This document shows positions 8,499 through 17,588 of a stretch of DNA of 57,383 nt, piece by piece. The translations under genes were made by a program, and so were the position numbers. Where the stretch lies: contig CAZJBX010000015.1 in the NCBI GenBank assembly GCA_964544605.1, forward strand, positions 1 through 57,383, written 5' to 3'. Under the pieces are notes generated by a model. It was not told the DNA's origin and made no database searches. It saw only the letters and a list, made by a program, of their open reading frames with translations. Source of the DNA: JAMIFN01 sp964544605. Lineage in GTDB: Bacteria; Pseudomonadota; Gammaproteobacteria; Burkholderiales; Burkholderiaceae_C. Numbering within the stretch: the stretch's first letter is position 1; each line of letters begins with the position of its first letter.

Positions 8499-9794
8499 TT
8501 AGTTGTCATACACCTCAGGGTTGGGGTTGGTTTGCTCCAGCTCATAGCTGGCAGCCAACATGGCCAAACGCGCCACCACGCCATACATATAGAAGCGGTT
8601 GGGGCTGCTGGTGCCAGGTTTTTCACCCACTTGCGGCAGGCTGGCTTTCTCAAAGGCCAAAGGCGCAAAGTGCGCACCAGGGGCGTTGAGGTTCTCGTCC
8701 ACATCGCGGTCGGCGTGGACGCGGTAGAAGCCGCCAACCACATAGCGATCCATCATGTAAACCACAGGCTCGGCCACGGCATCATTCACGCGCTCATGGG
8801 TCATGATGCCTTCTTGAATCAAGACTTGCCCCACCTGCTGGCCCTCTTTGATGACATTCATCTTGTTGCGCGTGCGGCGGTTCATGCTGTCAAGCTCTTT
8901 GGGGTCGCGCACCGTCATGATGCCCATGCCGTAAGTTCCGTTGTCGGCCTTCACCACCACAAAGGGCTTTTCATTGATGCCGTATTCGCGGTATTTTTTG
9001 CGGATGCGGCCAAACAAATCGCTCACGCTGTCTTGCAGGCAATCAAGGCCCGTGCTCTCGGCAAAATTCACCTCGCCGCAACTGTCGTGCATGGGGTTAA
9101 TCAGCCAGTGGTCGATGCCCAGCATTTTGGAAAAGCGTTTGGTGATTTCCTCATACTCTTTGAAGTGAATGGATTTTTTGCGCACATGCCATCCGGCGTG
9201 CACAGGCGGCAGCAAAAACTGCTCATGCAAGTCTTCCAAGATGCCGGGCGCACCCGCAGAGAGGTCGTTGTTGAGCAAAATCGTGCAAGGGTCAAAGTCT
9301 TTGAGCACCAAGCGGCGGCGCTCGCGCACCACAGGTTCCAACACCACTTGCTCGCCATTGGGCAGATCAAATTTGGTGACTTCTTTGATGTCGGGGTTGA
9401 TGGAGCCGACGCGCACATTCAAGCCTGCCATGCGAAAAATCTTCACCAATTGCGCCACATTGCTGAGGTAGAAAGTGTTGCGCGTGTGGTTCTCAGGAAT
9501 CAGCATCAAACCCTTGGCTTCAGGGCAGATTTTTTCAATGGAGGCCATGGTAGCCTGCACCGCCAAGGGCAGCATTTCATCGGTCAGGTTGTTCCAGCCT
9601 GCGGGGAATAAATTGGTGTCCACAGGGGCCAGCTTGAAGCCCGCATTGCGCACATCAACCGAGCTGTAAAAAGGGGGCGTGTGCTCCATCCACTCTAGGC
9701 GGAACCAGCGCTCAATGGCGGGCATGGCCTCTAAAATGCGCTGTTCAAGTTCATTGATTGGCCCAGTCAGGGCGGTGGCAAGGTGGGGAACCAT
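8499..9794 (-). CDS. gshA: Glutamate--cysteine ligase, proteobacterial type
   Basis: First step of glutathione synthesis: ATP-dependent joining of glutamate and cysteine. The 431-residue sequence matches the single-domain proteobacterial/cyanobacterial-like GshA family (opening with PINELEQRI, FRLEWMEHTPPFYSSVDVRN split over the first 55 residues, and KADNGTYGMGIMTVRDP near residue 285 that resembles an ATP-grasp loop) rather than the E. coli type. ATG start at 9794. gshB is not in this window. The next gene on the strand is a Kef-type antiporter, a likely co-transcribed partner. Confidence 0.93.
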   Translation of the reverse strand: MVPHLATALTGPINELEQRILEAMPAIERWFRLEWMEHTPPFYSSVDVRNAGFKLAPVDTNLFPAGWNNLTDEMLPLAVQATMASIEKICPEAKGLMLIPENHTRNTFYLSNVAQLVKIFRMAGLNVRVGSINPDIKEVTKFDLPNGEQVVLEPVVRERRRLVLKDFDPCTILLNNDLSAGAPGILEDLHEQFLLPPVHAGWHVRKKSIHFKEYEEITKRFSKMLGIDHWLINPMHDSCGEVNFAESTGLDCLQDSVSDLFGRIRKKYREYGINEKPFVVVKADNGTYGMGIMTVRDPKELDSMNRRTRNKMNVIKEGQQVGQVLIQEGIMTHERVNDAVAEPVVYMMDRYVVGGFYRVHADRDVDENLNAPGAHFAPLAFEKASLPQVGEKPGTSSPNRFYMYGVVARLAMLAASYELEQTNPNPEVYDN

Positions 9795-9978
9795 AAATTG
9801 TCTCGTTCAAAGGCCCAAACACGCCAAGACCATGATTTTGACGCACCCAAGCAAAGCATAGAAAGGCCCGATTGTATGATTTAGCTTGGCTTTGCGCTGG
9901 CTGCATGGGCATTGCCCCAGCCGATTCTTGCGCCCACTGCGGCGCCGCCCTACCCCCGTTTGACTTGTGAGTGATGCC

Positions 9979-10413
9979 ATGATGCTTTGGATCAAAGCTT
10001 TGCATATTGTGTTTGTGGCCAGTTGGTTTGCTGGCCTGTTTTATTTGCCGCGTATTTTTGTGAATTTGGCCATGGTGGAGGCAGGCTCAGAGGCCGAGCG
10101 CCAGCGCCTGCTGCTGATGGCTGGCAAGCTGCTGCGCTTTATGCACATATTGGCCCCCATCGCCCTCACCCTGGGCCTGTATTTGTGGGGCCGCTACGGC
10201 ATTGGTTTGCACGGCCCCGGCAATGGTTGGATGCACGCCAAGCTCAGCATCGTGGCGCTGATTGTGGCCTACCACTTGTATTGCGTGCGCCTATTGGGGC
10301 AGTTTCAAGCAGGGCAAAACCAGCGCCGCCACACTTGGTTCCGTTGGTTCAATGAAGTGCCGGTGATTTTTCTGCTCATCGTGACCATTTTGGTCACTGT
10401 CAAGCCTTTTTAA
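9979..10413 (+). CDS. hemJ: HemJ-like protoporphyrinogen IX oxidase (UPF0093/CopD-like)
   Basis: A membrane protein of about 144 residues with four hydrophobic helices. The N-terminal LWIKALHIVFVASWFAGL and YLPRIFV stretches, the internal MHILAP segment, an Arg/Lys-containing loop (HAKLSI) and the C-terminal ending EVPVIFL with TVKPF are the family hallmarks. HemJ oxidises protoporphyrinogen IX in heme synthesis in many proteobacteria lacking HemG/HemY. ATG at 9979 fits homologues; a GTG at 9967 in frame is possible. It overlaps no neighbour and is 12 bp from the vanZ-like gene, so the two are probably one transcript. Function is by family, not proven here. Confidence 0.8.
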   Translation: MMLWIKALHIVFVASWFAGLFYLPRIFVNLAMVEAGSEAERQRLLLMAGKLLRFMHILAPIALTLGLYLWGRYGIGLHGPGNGWMHAKLSIVALIVAYHLYCVRLLGQFQAGQNQRRHTWFRWFNEVPVIFLLIVTILVTVKPF

Positions 10414-10425
10414 ACCCCGCGTTTT

Positions 10426-11610
10426 ATGCCCACTGGCCCCCACGCCCACAGCCGCCCCAAGCACTATCGCAGCACCGCTTGGCCGCTGGCCGTGGGCTAT
10501 GCCCTGCTGATTGCCTATGCCTCGCTCTACCCTTTTTCGGGCTGGCGGGTCACGGCCGAGCCTTGGTATTTGTATCTGTTGCAATGGCCCAAATACTGGT
10601 TGCGTTTTGATGTCATCAGCAATTTTTTGGGCTATGTGCCGCTGGGCTTTTTGGCGGCGGCCAGTGTGCTCTCGCACCGCCCCAAGGCCCGCAATTGGCC
10701 TTGGCTGCTGCTGATTGCGCTGGGCTGCGCACTGTGGTCTTTTTTCATGGAAAGCACACAAAACTACCTGCCTTGGCGCGTGCCGTCTTTGGCTGATTTG
10801 CTGCTCAATAGCGCGGGTGGCGCAGGCGGGGTTTTGCTGGCCCGCATGGCGCTGGCCTTGGGCCTGATTGAGCGCTGGAAGAATTGGCGCGAGCGCAGCA
10901 TGTTGCCGCACAGCCGTGGCGTGTTTGTGCTGTTGTTTTTGTGGCCTTTTGCCCTGCTCTTTCCATCGCAACACCCCTTTGGTCTGGGGCAGTTTTTGGG
11001 CGAGCTAGAAAACTTTGCCCTACAAACTTGGCCGCAACACCTGTGGCTGCAAACGCATTTGCCCCTGCCGCGCTGGCTGGCCCCTGATTTGAACGCCCTG
11101 CTGCAAAGCCTGAGCGTTTGCCTCGGCCTGCTGCTGCCCATGGGCAGCATGGCCCTGCTGCTGCGCCGCCGTCGCTCACGCGCCCTGGGCCAAGCCCTCG
11201 TGCTGGCGGTGGGCGTGCTCATGCTGGGGCTGGCCTTTGCCCTGAGTTACGACCCCCAACACGCTTGGCTTTGGGCCACGCCCGCCGTGTATGGGGGCAT
11301 AGGCGCAGCCGCTGTGCTGGGTTTGCTCAATTTATGGACGCCGCGCCTGTGGTTGGCCATTGGCCTGCTGCTGGCCCTGTTGCTGCAAAGCCTGCTGCTG
11401 AATTTCTCCCCCATCAGCAGCTACACCCACCTTGAAATGCAAACTTGGAAGCAAGGCGAGTTTGTGCGCTTTTACGGCCTGAGCGAGTGGCTGGCTTGGC
11501 TTTGGCCCTATGCCTTGGCTGCCGTTTTACTGCTCTTTATTTGGCGTCTGTGGCACCGCGATCAAGACCACGGCCCGCATTGGGACAGCCGCTACCAACC
11601 CTTGGCCTGA
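10426..11610 (+). CDS. VanZ-like membrane protein
   Basis: A 394-residue integral membrane protein with about nine hydrophobic helices. The N-terminal half carries VanZ-family signatures: SLYPFSGW, FDVISNFLGYVPLGF, the FMESTQNYLP segment and the SLADLLLNSAGG segment. VanZ-like proteins are of uncertain general function; the founding member raises teicoplanin resistance in enterococci, but nothing here suggests that role. The C-terminal half is a further membrane block without a recognised name. It directly follows the hemJ-like gene. Confidence 0.8.
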   Translation: MPTGPHAHSRPKHYRSTAWPLAVGYALLIAYASLYPFSGWRVTAEPWYLYLLQWPKYWLRFDVISNFLGYVPLGFLAAASVLSHRPKARNWPWLLLIALGCALWSFFMESTQNYLPWRVPSLADLLLNSAGGAGGVLLARMALALGLIERWKNWRERSMLPHSRGVFVLLFLWPFALLFPSQHPFGLGQFLGELENFALQTWPQHLWLQTHLPLPRWLAPDLNALLQSLSVCLGLLLPMGSMALLLRRRRSRALGQALVLAVGVLMLGLAFALSYDPQHAWLWATPAVYGGIGAAAVLGLLNLWTPRLWLAIGLLLALLLQSLLLNFSPISSYTHLEMQTWKQGEFVRFYGLSEWLAWLWPYALAAVLLLFIWRLWHRDQDHGPHWDSRYQPLA

Positions 11611-11623
11611 TGCCGCCCGACAA

Positions 11624-11661
11624 AACAAAAAGCGCCGCCAAGCACACAGGCCGGGCGGCGC
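11624..11661 (-). terminator. Intrinsic terminator of the ubiE/Tim44-like unit
   Basis: GCGCCGCC (11632-11639) pairs with GGCGGCGC (11654-11661); read on the minus strand the stem is followed by TTTTTGTTTTG. Confidence 0.75.
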
Positions 11662-11691
11662 ATATTTAACAGGTGCAAGGGTGAGCTTGCT

Positions 11692-12408
11692 TTAGGCGGC
11701 TCTGGCCTGCAAATCAGCGATTTCCCATGTGGGGGGCTGCTCGCAATAAGCCACATCCCACACCTCATGAATCGTTTTGGTTTGGCCATCGCGGGCCAGC
11801 ACTTGGCTGCCGGTGAATTCGAGCTGCACGCGCAGACGGCCTTCTTCCTCATGCGCCTTCAAAGCGCGCGCGGCCAAATGCTGCACTTCACCAATGTCTT
11901 GCCCCCATTCGGGCAGCACTTGGGCTTGCATGGCCTGCTCCACATGCTGCCAAATTTTGGGGCTGAGCAAATCGCGCACCGCAGCGGCGTCGGCCTGCTC
12001 CCAAGCGTGGTGCAGGCGCATAAAACTCTCTTTCGAGCGCTCCAGCAGCAGCGCCAAATCAAAATGCCCGGGCAGGCGATCGGGCAATTGGTCTGGGCGG
12101 GCTGCCAGCCAGCCTGTGTCCTCTTGGCTGGGCAAATCCAGCTCGCGCTGCGCCGCTGCTTGGCTGGGGGCGAAGTCGGCCTCGCTCGGCGCGGCCACAT
12201 CCCAAGGGCGGGCCGCCGCATCATTGCCCACCGTGTCTTTGCGGTAGTGTTGGGCCACAGGCACTTCAACGGGGGGCGCACTGCCCGCAGCCGCCGCCGG
12301 AGCACTGGCCTGCGCCAAACCCCTTTGCCTGTTTTGTGCAAAACGGGCCAAAGCCCAACCCAATAGCAGCAGCGCTGCCAACGCCAAAATCAAAACCACC
12401 AAAACCAT
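11692..12408 (-). CDS. Tim44-like domain membrane-anchored protein
   Basis: A 238-residue protein: one N-terminal membrane helix (LVVLILALAALLLLGWALA, residues ~3-21), a low-complexity Ala/Pro linker (~30-100), and a C-terminal globular domain (~115-235) with the FMRLHHAWEQAD...LLSPKIW pattern of the Tim44/MRPL45 domain. In proteobacteria such proteins are of unknown function. ATG at 12408 has GAGAGG upstream. It follows ubiE by 60 bp on the same strand, a neighbourhood I associate with Comamonadaceae. It ends at an intrinsic terminator. Confidence 0.8.
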   Translation of the reverse strand: MVLVVLILALAALLLLGWALARFAQNRQRGLAQASAPAAAAGSAPPVEVPVAQHYRKDTVGNDAAARPWDVAAPSEADFAPSQAAAQRELDLPSQEDTGWLAARPDQLPDRLPGHFDLALLLERSKESFMRLHHAWEQADAAAVRDLLSPKIWQHVEQAMQAQVLPEWGQDIGEVQHLAARALKAHEEEGRLRVQLEFTGSQVLARDGQTKTIHEVWDVAYCEQPPTWEIADLQARAA

Positions 12409-12468
12409 TGTTTGCCTCTCTTTTCTTTTTCACTTCGCCCTAAAACCACGGCCTCCAGCGCCCCCGCA

Positions 12469-13200
12469 TCAGCATTTGATACCAAAGTGCAAGGCCACAA
12501 TGCCAGCGCTCATATTGTGCACATCCACATGGCCAAAGCCCTGCTGGTGCATCATGGCTTTGAGCTCGGCCTGACTGGGGTGCATACGAATGGACTCGGC
12601 CAAATACTGGTAGCTGGCTTCGTCTTTGGCCACCCAGCGGCCAATTTTGGGCAGCAGATTGAAGGAGTACCAGTCATAGGCTTTGGTCAGCGGTGGCGCA
12701 ACTTTGGAGAACTCCAGCACGCACAGCTTGCCGCCGGGCTTGAGCACGCGGCGCATCTCTGCCAGCGCTTGGTCTTTGTGCGTCATATTGCGCAGGCCAA
12801 AGGCGACGCTGACGATGTCGAAATAATCGTCTTCAAAAGGCAGTTTTTCCGCATCGCACACCAAAGAAGGCAGCACCAAACCCTGATTGACCAAGCGGTC
12901 GCGGCCTACGCGCAGCATGGCCTCGTTGATGTCGGTATGAAACACCTGTCCCGTGGGGCCGACTTTGCGGGCAAAAGCCTGCGTCAAATCACCTGTGCCC
13001 GCCGCAATATCGAGCACGCGATCGCCCGCCTTGGCACCAGAAACAGCAATGGTGTAACGCTTCCACAAACGGTGCATACCGCCGGAAAGCAGGTCATTCA
13101 TGATGTCGTAGTTTTGGGCGACGGAATCAAACACGCCGCGCACGCGGGCGGCCTTGTCGTTTTCTGCAACTTTTTGATAGCCAAAATGGGTTTCACTCAT
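12469..13200 (-). CDS. ubiE: Ubiquinone/menaquinone methyltransferase UbiE
   Basis: SAM-dependent C-methyltransferase of ubiquinone (and menaquinone) synthesis. The 243-residue protein begins with the typical THFGYQKV segment, has the SAM-binding VLDIAAGTGDLT near residue 61, the acidic strand end THTD-like HTDINEAML, DIVSVAFGLRNM near residue 109 and a C-terminal SAGIVALHFGIKC ending, all canonical. ATG at 13200. It is the first gene of a two-gene unit with the Tim44-like gene. Confidence 0.96.
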   Translation of the reverse strand: MSETHFGYQKVAENDKAARVRGVFDSVAQNYDIMNDLLSGGMHRLWKRYTIAVSGAKAGDRVLDIAAGTGDLTQAFARKVGPTGQVFHTDINEAMLRVGRDRLVNQGLVLPSLVCDAEKLPFEDDYFDIVSVAFGLRNMTHKDQALAEMRRVLKPGGKLCVLEFSKVAPPLTKAYDWYSFNLLPKIGRWVAKDEASYQYLAESIRMHPSQAELKAMMHQQGFGHVDVHNMSAGIVALHFGIKC

Positions 13201-13290
13201 ATCGGGCGCCTATGGGTTAATGCTTGTCAATCCAGCATTGTGGCACGCTCACCCACGCACGGCGGCGTGGTCTTAAGCAAAACCAGGCAC

Positions 13291-14463
13291 TCAATGCCTA
13301 AAGGAGCCATCCACGCCCAGCGCGGCTTGGTCTAAAAAGCCCGTGGCTTCACCACGGCCCGCCGTATAACGCACCGACATGCCGCCCAAATTGAACTGCT
13401 GCTGCGCCAGATATTGGCTCAACTGCGCTGGGCTGCGGGCCTTGCTTTGCGCCACGGCCTGCACCAGCAGCTTGGCATTCAAATAGGCTTCAAACGAGAC
13501 ATAGTTGGCGCGGTAAATGCCGCGCGATTGCGCCAAGCTCTGGTAGCTGCGCTGCGCCGCCTTGCGCCCACCCCAAGGGCTGGGCACCACGGTCACAAAC
13601 ATCGCGCCGCCAGGGTAGCCTTGGGCTTTTTCGGCGTATTCAGGCAGGGCCAAACCTGGCATATGCATCAGCATGGGCGTGTAGGCTTGGGCGCTTTTGC
13701 GCTGCGCCTTCAGATGGCCGACCAAGGCTTGCGCGGTGGGCACATCTTCCGTCAGCAGCAGCACGGCCGTAGCACCTGCGGTTTGCATGGCTTTGCTGGC
13801 TGCGGCGAAATTGCTGCCCGCTTCAATCTCAGCCTGATGCACGACCTCCAGCCCCTTGGGCAAATTCAAACGCGCCAACTCTGCCGCCAAGCTTTTGCCA
13901 TTCGCATCGGCTTGCACCAGCACGGCCAGTTTTTTGATGCGCATGGTGCTCAAGCCCTGCAGGGCCGATTGCAGCATTTCCGTATTCGATGGCCGCACGC
14001 TGAATACGCTGCGCGCCAGCTCAGGGCTGCGCAAACGCGCATCGCCAGACATAGGCCCGACCAAAGGCAGGCCCAAAGTCTTCGCCACCTGCGCTTGGCT
14101 CAGGCAAGTGCGCAAACCCGCGCAAGAGAGCAAGGCCATGCTGCCCTGCGCCTGCGCTTGCAGGGCCTTGGCATCGGTGCTGTCGCTGTCGATGACTTGC
14201 AGCTCAATATAGGGGCCGATGCCGCTGTCGTTGTATTCGTCAATCACGGCCTGCGTCATGACTTGCACCTCGTCGCCCAAGCCGTTTTGCCCAGGGTCGC
14301 TGCCTGAGGCCATCAGGCTCACAACCAGCGGCATTTCTTGCGTTTGGGCCTGTGCCCACACAGCCCCAAAACCCAAAACGGCCCCAAGAGCCCAACGCCC
14401 CCACTGAGACAAAACGAAAGTATGTGTTGCGTTTTTTTGCATACCGCCACCCTGCTTATTCAT
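13291..14463 (-). CDS. ABC-type periplasmic binding protein (LivJ/LivK-like fold)
   Basis: A 390-residue exported protein. An N-terminal signal peptide (hydrophobic ALGAVLGFGAVWAQAQ after a basic start) is followed by a type-1 periplasmic binding fold: GQNGLGDEVQVMTQAVIDEYN near residue 58 (interrupted motif), LVGPMSGDARLR near residue 134 and VFSVRPSN near residue 152, all usual in receptor family ligand-binding (Peripla_BP_6) proteins. The cognate permease and ATPase genes are not adjacent, so substrate is unknown. ATG at 14463 is used; an internal ATG at 14442 is also possible. It follows lnt by 29 bp on the same strand. Confidence 0.8.
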   Translation of the reverse strand: MNKQGGGMQKNATHTFVLSQWGRWALGAVLGFGAVWAQAQTQEMPLVVSLMASGSDPGQNGLGDEVQVMTQAVIDEYNDSGIGPYIELQVIDSDSTDAKALQAQAQGSMALLSCAGLRTCLSQAQVAKTLGLPLVGPMSGDARLRSPELARSVFSVRPSNTEMLQSALQGLSTMRIKKLAVLVQADANGKSLAAELARLNLPKGLEVVHQAEIEAGSNFAAASKAMQTAGATAVLLLTEDVPTAQALVGHLKAQRKSAQAYTPMLMHMPGLALPEYAEKAQGYPGGAMFVTVVPSPWGGRKAAQRSYQSLAQSRGIYRANYVSFEAYLNAKLLVQAVAQSKARSPAQLSQYLAQQQFNLGGMSVRYTAGRGEATGFLDQAALGVDGSFRH

Positions 14464-14492
14464 GACATATGCCTCATGCTAACGCTTTTTTT

Positions 14493-16169
14493 TCACCTCT
14501 TTGCCCGTTTTTGCTTTGGGGCGGGCCATCTCAGCAGAAAAACTAGGGTAAACGCTAGTGCCCACAAAGGCCAATGGCCCCAGCGCCCAGCCCACTGCGC
14601 ATACCAAGTCAGGCCATCATTGCCACGCACTTGCACGCCGAGCACACCTTGGCTGCTGCGGGGCAGCGCCGCTCGCACCTGCCCGTGGCGGTCAATCAGC
14701 GCCGTTATGCCCGTATTGGTGGCCCGCAAACTGGGGCGATCCAGCTCCATGCTGCGCATGCGTGCCATATGCAGATGCTGATCCAGCACCAAGCCTGTGC
14801 CAAACCAGCCCAAGTTGCTCATATTCACCAGCACAGTCGGCGCAGGCTCATCGCCCACAAAACGCGCCGCCAGCTCTTGCCCAAACAAATCTTCGTAACA
14901 AATATTCGGCGCAAAGCGTTCACCTGCCCACACAAAAGAAGGCTGCACCAACTCACCGCGTGAAAAATCGCCCAGCGGGATGTGCATCAAATCCGTGAAC
15001 CAGCGGAACATGGGCGGAATGAACTCGCCAAAAGGCACCAAATGCTGCTTGAAATAGGCGTAATGCGTGGCCTCGGCACTGGGGCGCAAACCCACCACCG
15101 CATTGCGGTAGCCCACCATCTCATCGCCCAGCGGCAGGCCCACCAGCGCCGCCCGCTGCCCACTGGCGTAATGCTGCTGCAAACCCAGCCAATAGCCATC
15201 GGGCAACTCATAAGGCAGCAAAGGCACAGCCGTTTCTGGCGTCACCACCAGCTTGGCCTGGCTCTGGCGCAGGGCTTGCCCATACCAATCCAGCGCCTCC
15301 TTCACCCCCGTTTCCATATCGAATTTCTCGCCTTGGGCGATATTGCCTTGCAGCAAATCCACCGCCACCGGCGGGCGGCTGGGGCTGCGCTCTGGCCCCC
15401 AAGCCAGCCACCAACGCGGCGCCGCCATCAGCAGCAAAAGCAGGGCCAGCCAAGCCAACACCGGCGCGCGCCACGCCGCCACCGTGGCCCACCCCAGCGC
15501 CGTGCCGCTGCACCACGCCCAGCGCAACAGCAGCCACAGGGCCAAAGCAAACGCATGGGCCACCACGCCCACACCATAAGCCCCCACTAGGGGCGCTAAA
15601 AACGCAAACGGCCCATCCACATGGGCGTAAGCACTCGCCCCCCACGGAAAGCCCGTGAACCAACTGTGGCGCATCAGCTCCGCCATCAACCACAGCGCCA
15701 GCAGCAAGACCCCCTGCCGCGCCGCACCCAAACGCCAGCGCACAGCCCAGCGTTTGTAAAAAAAGCCTGCCAAGGCAAAAAACACGGCCATAAAGCCTGC
15801 CAAAGCCAAAACCCCCGCCACCGCCAAAGGTGCGGCCAAACCGCCATACACATGCATAGAGGTATAGAGCCAAGCCGTGGCCGTGCCCAGCCAGCCCAAG
15901 GCAAACAACCACGCCAGCGCCGCCGCCCGCCACGCCCCGCCCGCCTGCCCCAGCAGAGCAAAGAGCAGCACGGCGGCCCACACTTGCAGCCACCACAGCG
16001 GCTCGCCCTGCGCTGGCCCCCAAGCCCAGGGCCAAGCCAAAGCCCAAGCCTGCAACACCCCTGCGCCCACCGCCAACAGCGCCGTGAACAGTGCCGCCAC
16101 CGAGCCGCGCGCGGCGGTGACTGGCAACGGGCGGGCAGAGCTGGGAGCAGACTGGGGCGCAAAAGTCAT
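14493..16169 (-). CDS. lnt: Apolipoprotein N-acyltransferase
   Basis: Inner-membrane enzyme that adds the third acyl chain to lipoproteins. From the ATG at 16169 it has 558 residues: about eight membrane helices in the first ~225, then a periplasmic nitrilase-like domain with the catalytic Glu in VTPETAVP and the catalytic Cys in NICYEDLFG, and a C-terminal helix. The frame is open upstream to 16280, but the region there does not look like Lnt. Final basic tail KQKRAKR is normal for a cytoplasmic end. corC, its usual neighbour, is not in the window. Confidence 0.93.
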   Translation of the reverse strand: MTFAPQSAPSSARPLPVTAARGSVAALFTALLAVGAGVLQAWALAWPWAWGPAQGEPLWWLQVWAAVLLFALLGQAGGAWRAAALAWLFALGWLGTATAWLYTSMHVYGGLAAPLAVAGVLALAGFMAVFFALAGFFYKRWAVRWRLGAARQGVLLLALWLMAELMRHSWFTGFPWGASAYAHVDGPFAFLAPLVGAYGVGVVAHAFALALWLLLRWAWCSGTALGWATVAAWRAPVLAWLALLLLLMAAPRWWLAWGPERSPSRPPVAVDLLQGNIAQGEKFDMETGVKEALDWYGQALRQSQAKLVVTPETAVPLLPYELPDGYWLGLQQHYASGQRAALVGLPLGDEMVGYRNAVVGLRPSAEATHYAYFKQHLVPFGEFIPPMFRWFTDLMHIPLGDFSRGELVQPSFVWAGERFAPNICYEDLFGQELAARFVGDEPAPTVLVNMSNLGWFGTGLVLDQHLHMARMRSMELDRPSLRATNTGITALIDRHGQVRAALPRSSQGVLGVQVRGNDGLTWYAQWAGRWGHWPLWALAFTLVFLLRWPAPKQKRAKR

Positions 16170-16698
16170 AAAGCAAAGGTAAAAATGGAAAAACAACAAG
16201 TCTAGCGCCTGACTGCGCCTGCAAACCAGCCCACTATTCTTGGGCCGTGAAACCAAAAAACCCACTACCCACAGGCCCAAGTAAGTGCCCGCTTCAAGCC
16301 GCTGCCAGAGGCCAACAGCCCCTACGGCCGTGCGCTGGCGACTTATGCCATTTATTCACAGCCCAAGCTCAAGCTGCCTTGTTTTTAAGCAAGCACTTCT
16401 AAGTGATTGATTTTGCGCCCAGCGCATACTTACCCACCGTTTCTGTGGACAAGCGTGGGCAAAAGTTTTTCATATCCCCAGCCAAGCCCCATCCCATCGG
16501 CCTCGGCACACATTGCCACTTTTTTAAGCAGGCTATTTTCTCTTTGTAAATCAAGCACTTAGGCCAATTGGCAGCGGCAGATAAGGCCACCCTCGCACCA
16601 CCAGCGGCGGGGCTGTTTCACGCCAGGGCCATAGCGCAAGGCACAAAATGGCCCAAGCACATCAGTGCGCACTCACTTCAATGGCAGGCCACCCCGTA
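16170..16698. other. Intergenic region without a supported gene
   Basis: About 530 bp between lnt and the HigBA-type pair. No ORF here has convincing codon use or a family match. It contains a small dyad CACTT-CT-AAGTG near 16394-16405 and a partial echo, CAAGCACTTAGG, near 16553-16564, both within A/T-richer sequence than the surroundings. The lnt promoter is expected in the first ~100 bp. Confidence 0.5.
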
Positions 16699-17001
16699 TC
16701 AGATGATGGCCTCCAGCCCCTTATCGGCAAGGAGATTCAGCAGCTTGAGCGCGGGGCCAGAGGGACGGGTTTCGCCTTGCTCCCATTTGCGCACGGTGGA
16801 CGCCGATGTGTGCAAATGAAGCGCAAAAACGGGCTGGCTGAATTTCAAAGCTTCGCGCAGGCGTTTGATATCCGCTGCGCCCAGCTCTCGTACAGGCGCA
16901 GGGCAAATGGCGTCGAATTCACGCATCGTGACCTTCTCAATCGCACCAACTTCAAGCAGTGTGGCCAAGTCGCCACGCAAGGATTCAATAATTTTGCTCA
17001 C
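16699..17001 (-). CDS. HigA-like antitoxin, XRE-family HTH
   Basis: A 100-residue DNA-binding protein with a helix-turn-helix of the XRE type in the C-terminal half (IKRLREALKFSQPVFA then STVRKWEQGETRPSGPALK). The GTG at 17001 is preferred because GGAGG lies 8 bp upstream; an upstream GTG at 17022 gives a longer form. Its start overlaps the toxin stop by 17 bp, so translation is probably coupled. It would neutralise the toxin and repress the pair. Confidence 0.85.
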   Translation of the reverse strand: MSKIIESLRGDLATLLEVGAIEKVTMREFDAICPAPVRELGAADIKRLREALKFSQPVFALHLHTSASTVRKWEQGETRPSGPALKLLNLLADKGLEAII

Positions 17002-17368
17002 AACACACCTCCACCAAAACACCCGCTTTCAATGCCTTGTTCAAGGCTTCGGCGGGCAAATCTAAGAACACTTTGCCAGCAAATTGCAGGGCCTTTTTCT
17101 CATCCTGCGAGATGTTTTCCTTGTCGCTCTTTGGGAAGCCGTGCAGAAAAACATAGCGATTTCCCATCTTGGCTGACAACAAAGTGCGATAAGCGCCACG
17201 CTTGCCTTCACCTGGGCGGGCCACCCGCTTCTTATAGAGAAAACCGCCCAAGTCTGCGTCAATCAAGCCATCCTCCATTTCCTTAACCGCCTGACACAAA
17301 GCCGCATCGGATAACTTCTCACTCCACTGCCACCGCGCAAAGTCCTTCCGCTTGAGAATATTTGCCAT
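16985..17368 (-). CDS. RelE/HigB-2-like type II toxin
   Basis: A 127-residue protein from the ATG at 17368 (GGAGGG upstream). It carries the conserved elements of the RelE-like family PF06296: FARWQ, CQAVKEMEDGLIDADLGG, KRVARPGEGKRGAYRTL and YVFLHGFPKSDKENIS. Such toxins are ribosome-associated mRNA endonucleases. Toxin precedes antitoxin, the higBA order. The frame extends upstream to 17425 but without a better start site. Confidence 0.87.
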   Translation of the reverse strand: MANILKRKDFARWQWSEKLSDAALCQAVKEMEDGLIDADLGGFLYKKRVARPGEGKRGAYRTLLSAKMGNRYVFLHGFPKSDKENISQDEKKALQFAGKVFLDLPAEALNKALKAGVLVEVCCEQNY

Positions 17369-17534
17369 CTCATTTCCCTCCAAAATATACCCGCAACGGG
17401 CACACTTATCAAGCTCTGCCCACACTATCGCCAGAAAGAGGCGACAGGCCCAACTGAAAAGCTAAGGGAAATTGGGAAAACAGCGGCATCGCACGCCACG
17501 CCAGTCTAACCAAGCCCCACGCCCATGTCATCAC

Positions 17535-17565
17535 CAATAAAAAACCCGCCGATTGCGGCGGGTTT
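17535..17565 (-). terminator. Intrinsic terminator of fnr
   Basis: AAACCCGCC (17542-17550) pairs with GGCGGGTTT (17557-17565); on the minus strand the stem is followed by a run of six T in TTTTTTATTGG. Confidence 0.85.
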
Positions 17566-17588
17566 GCAGCGCAGTGGGCACTCACCCA

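Noticed and set aside
15208..16224. 338-residue frame overlapping lnt
   Set aside because: Alternative frame of lnt; Gly/Ala/Val-rich and no conserved motif.
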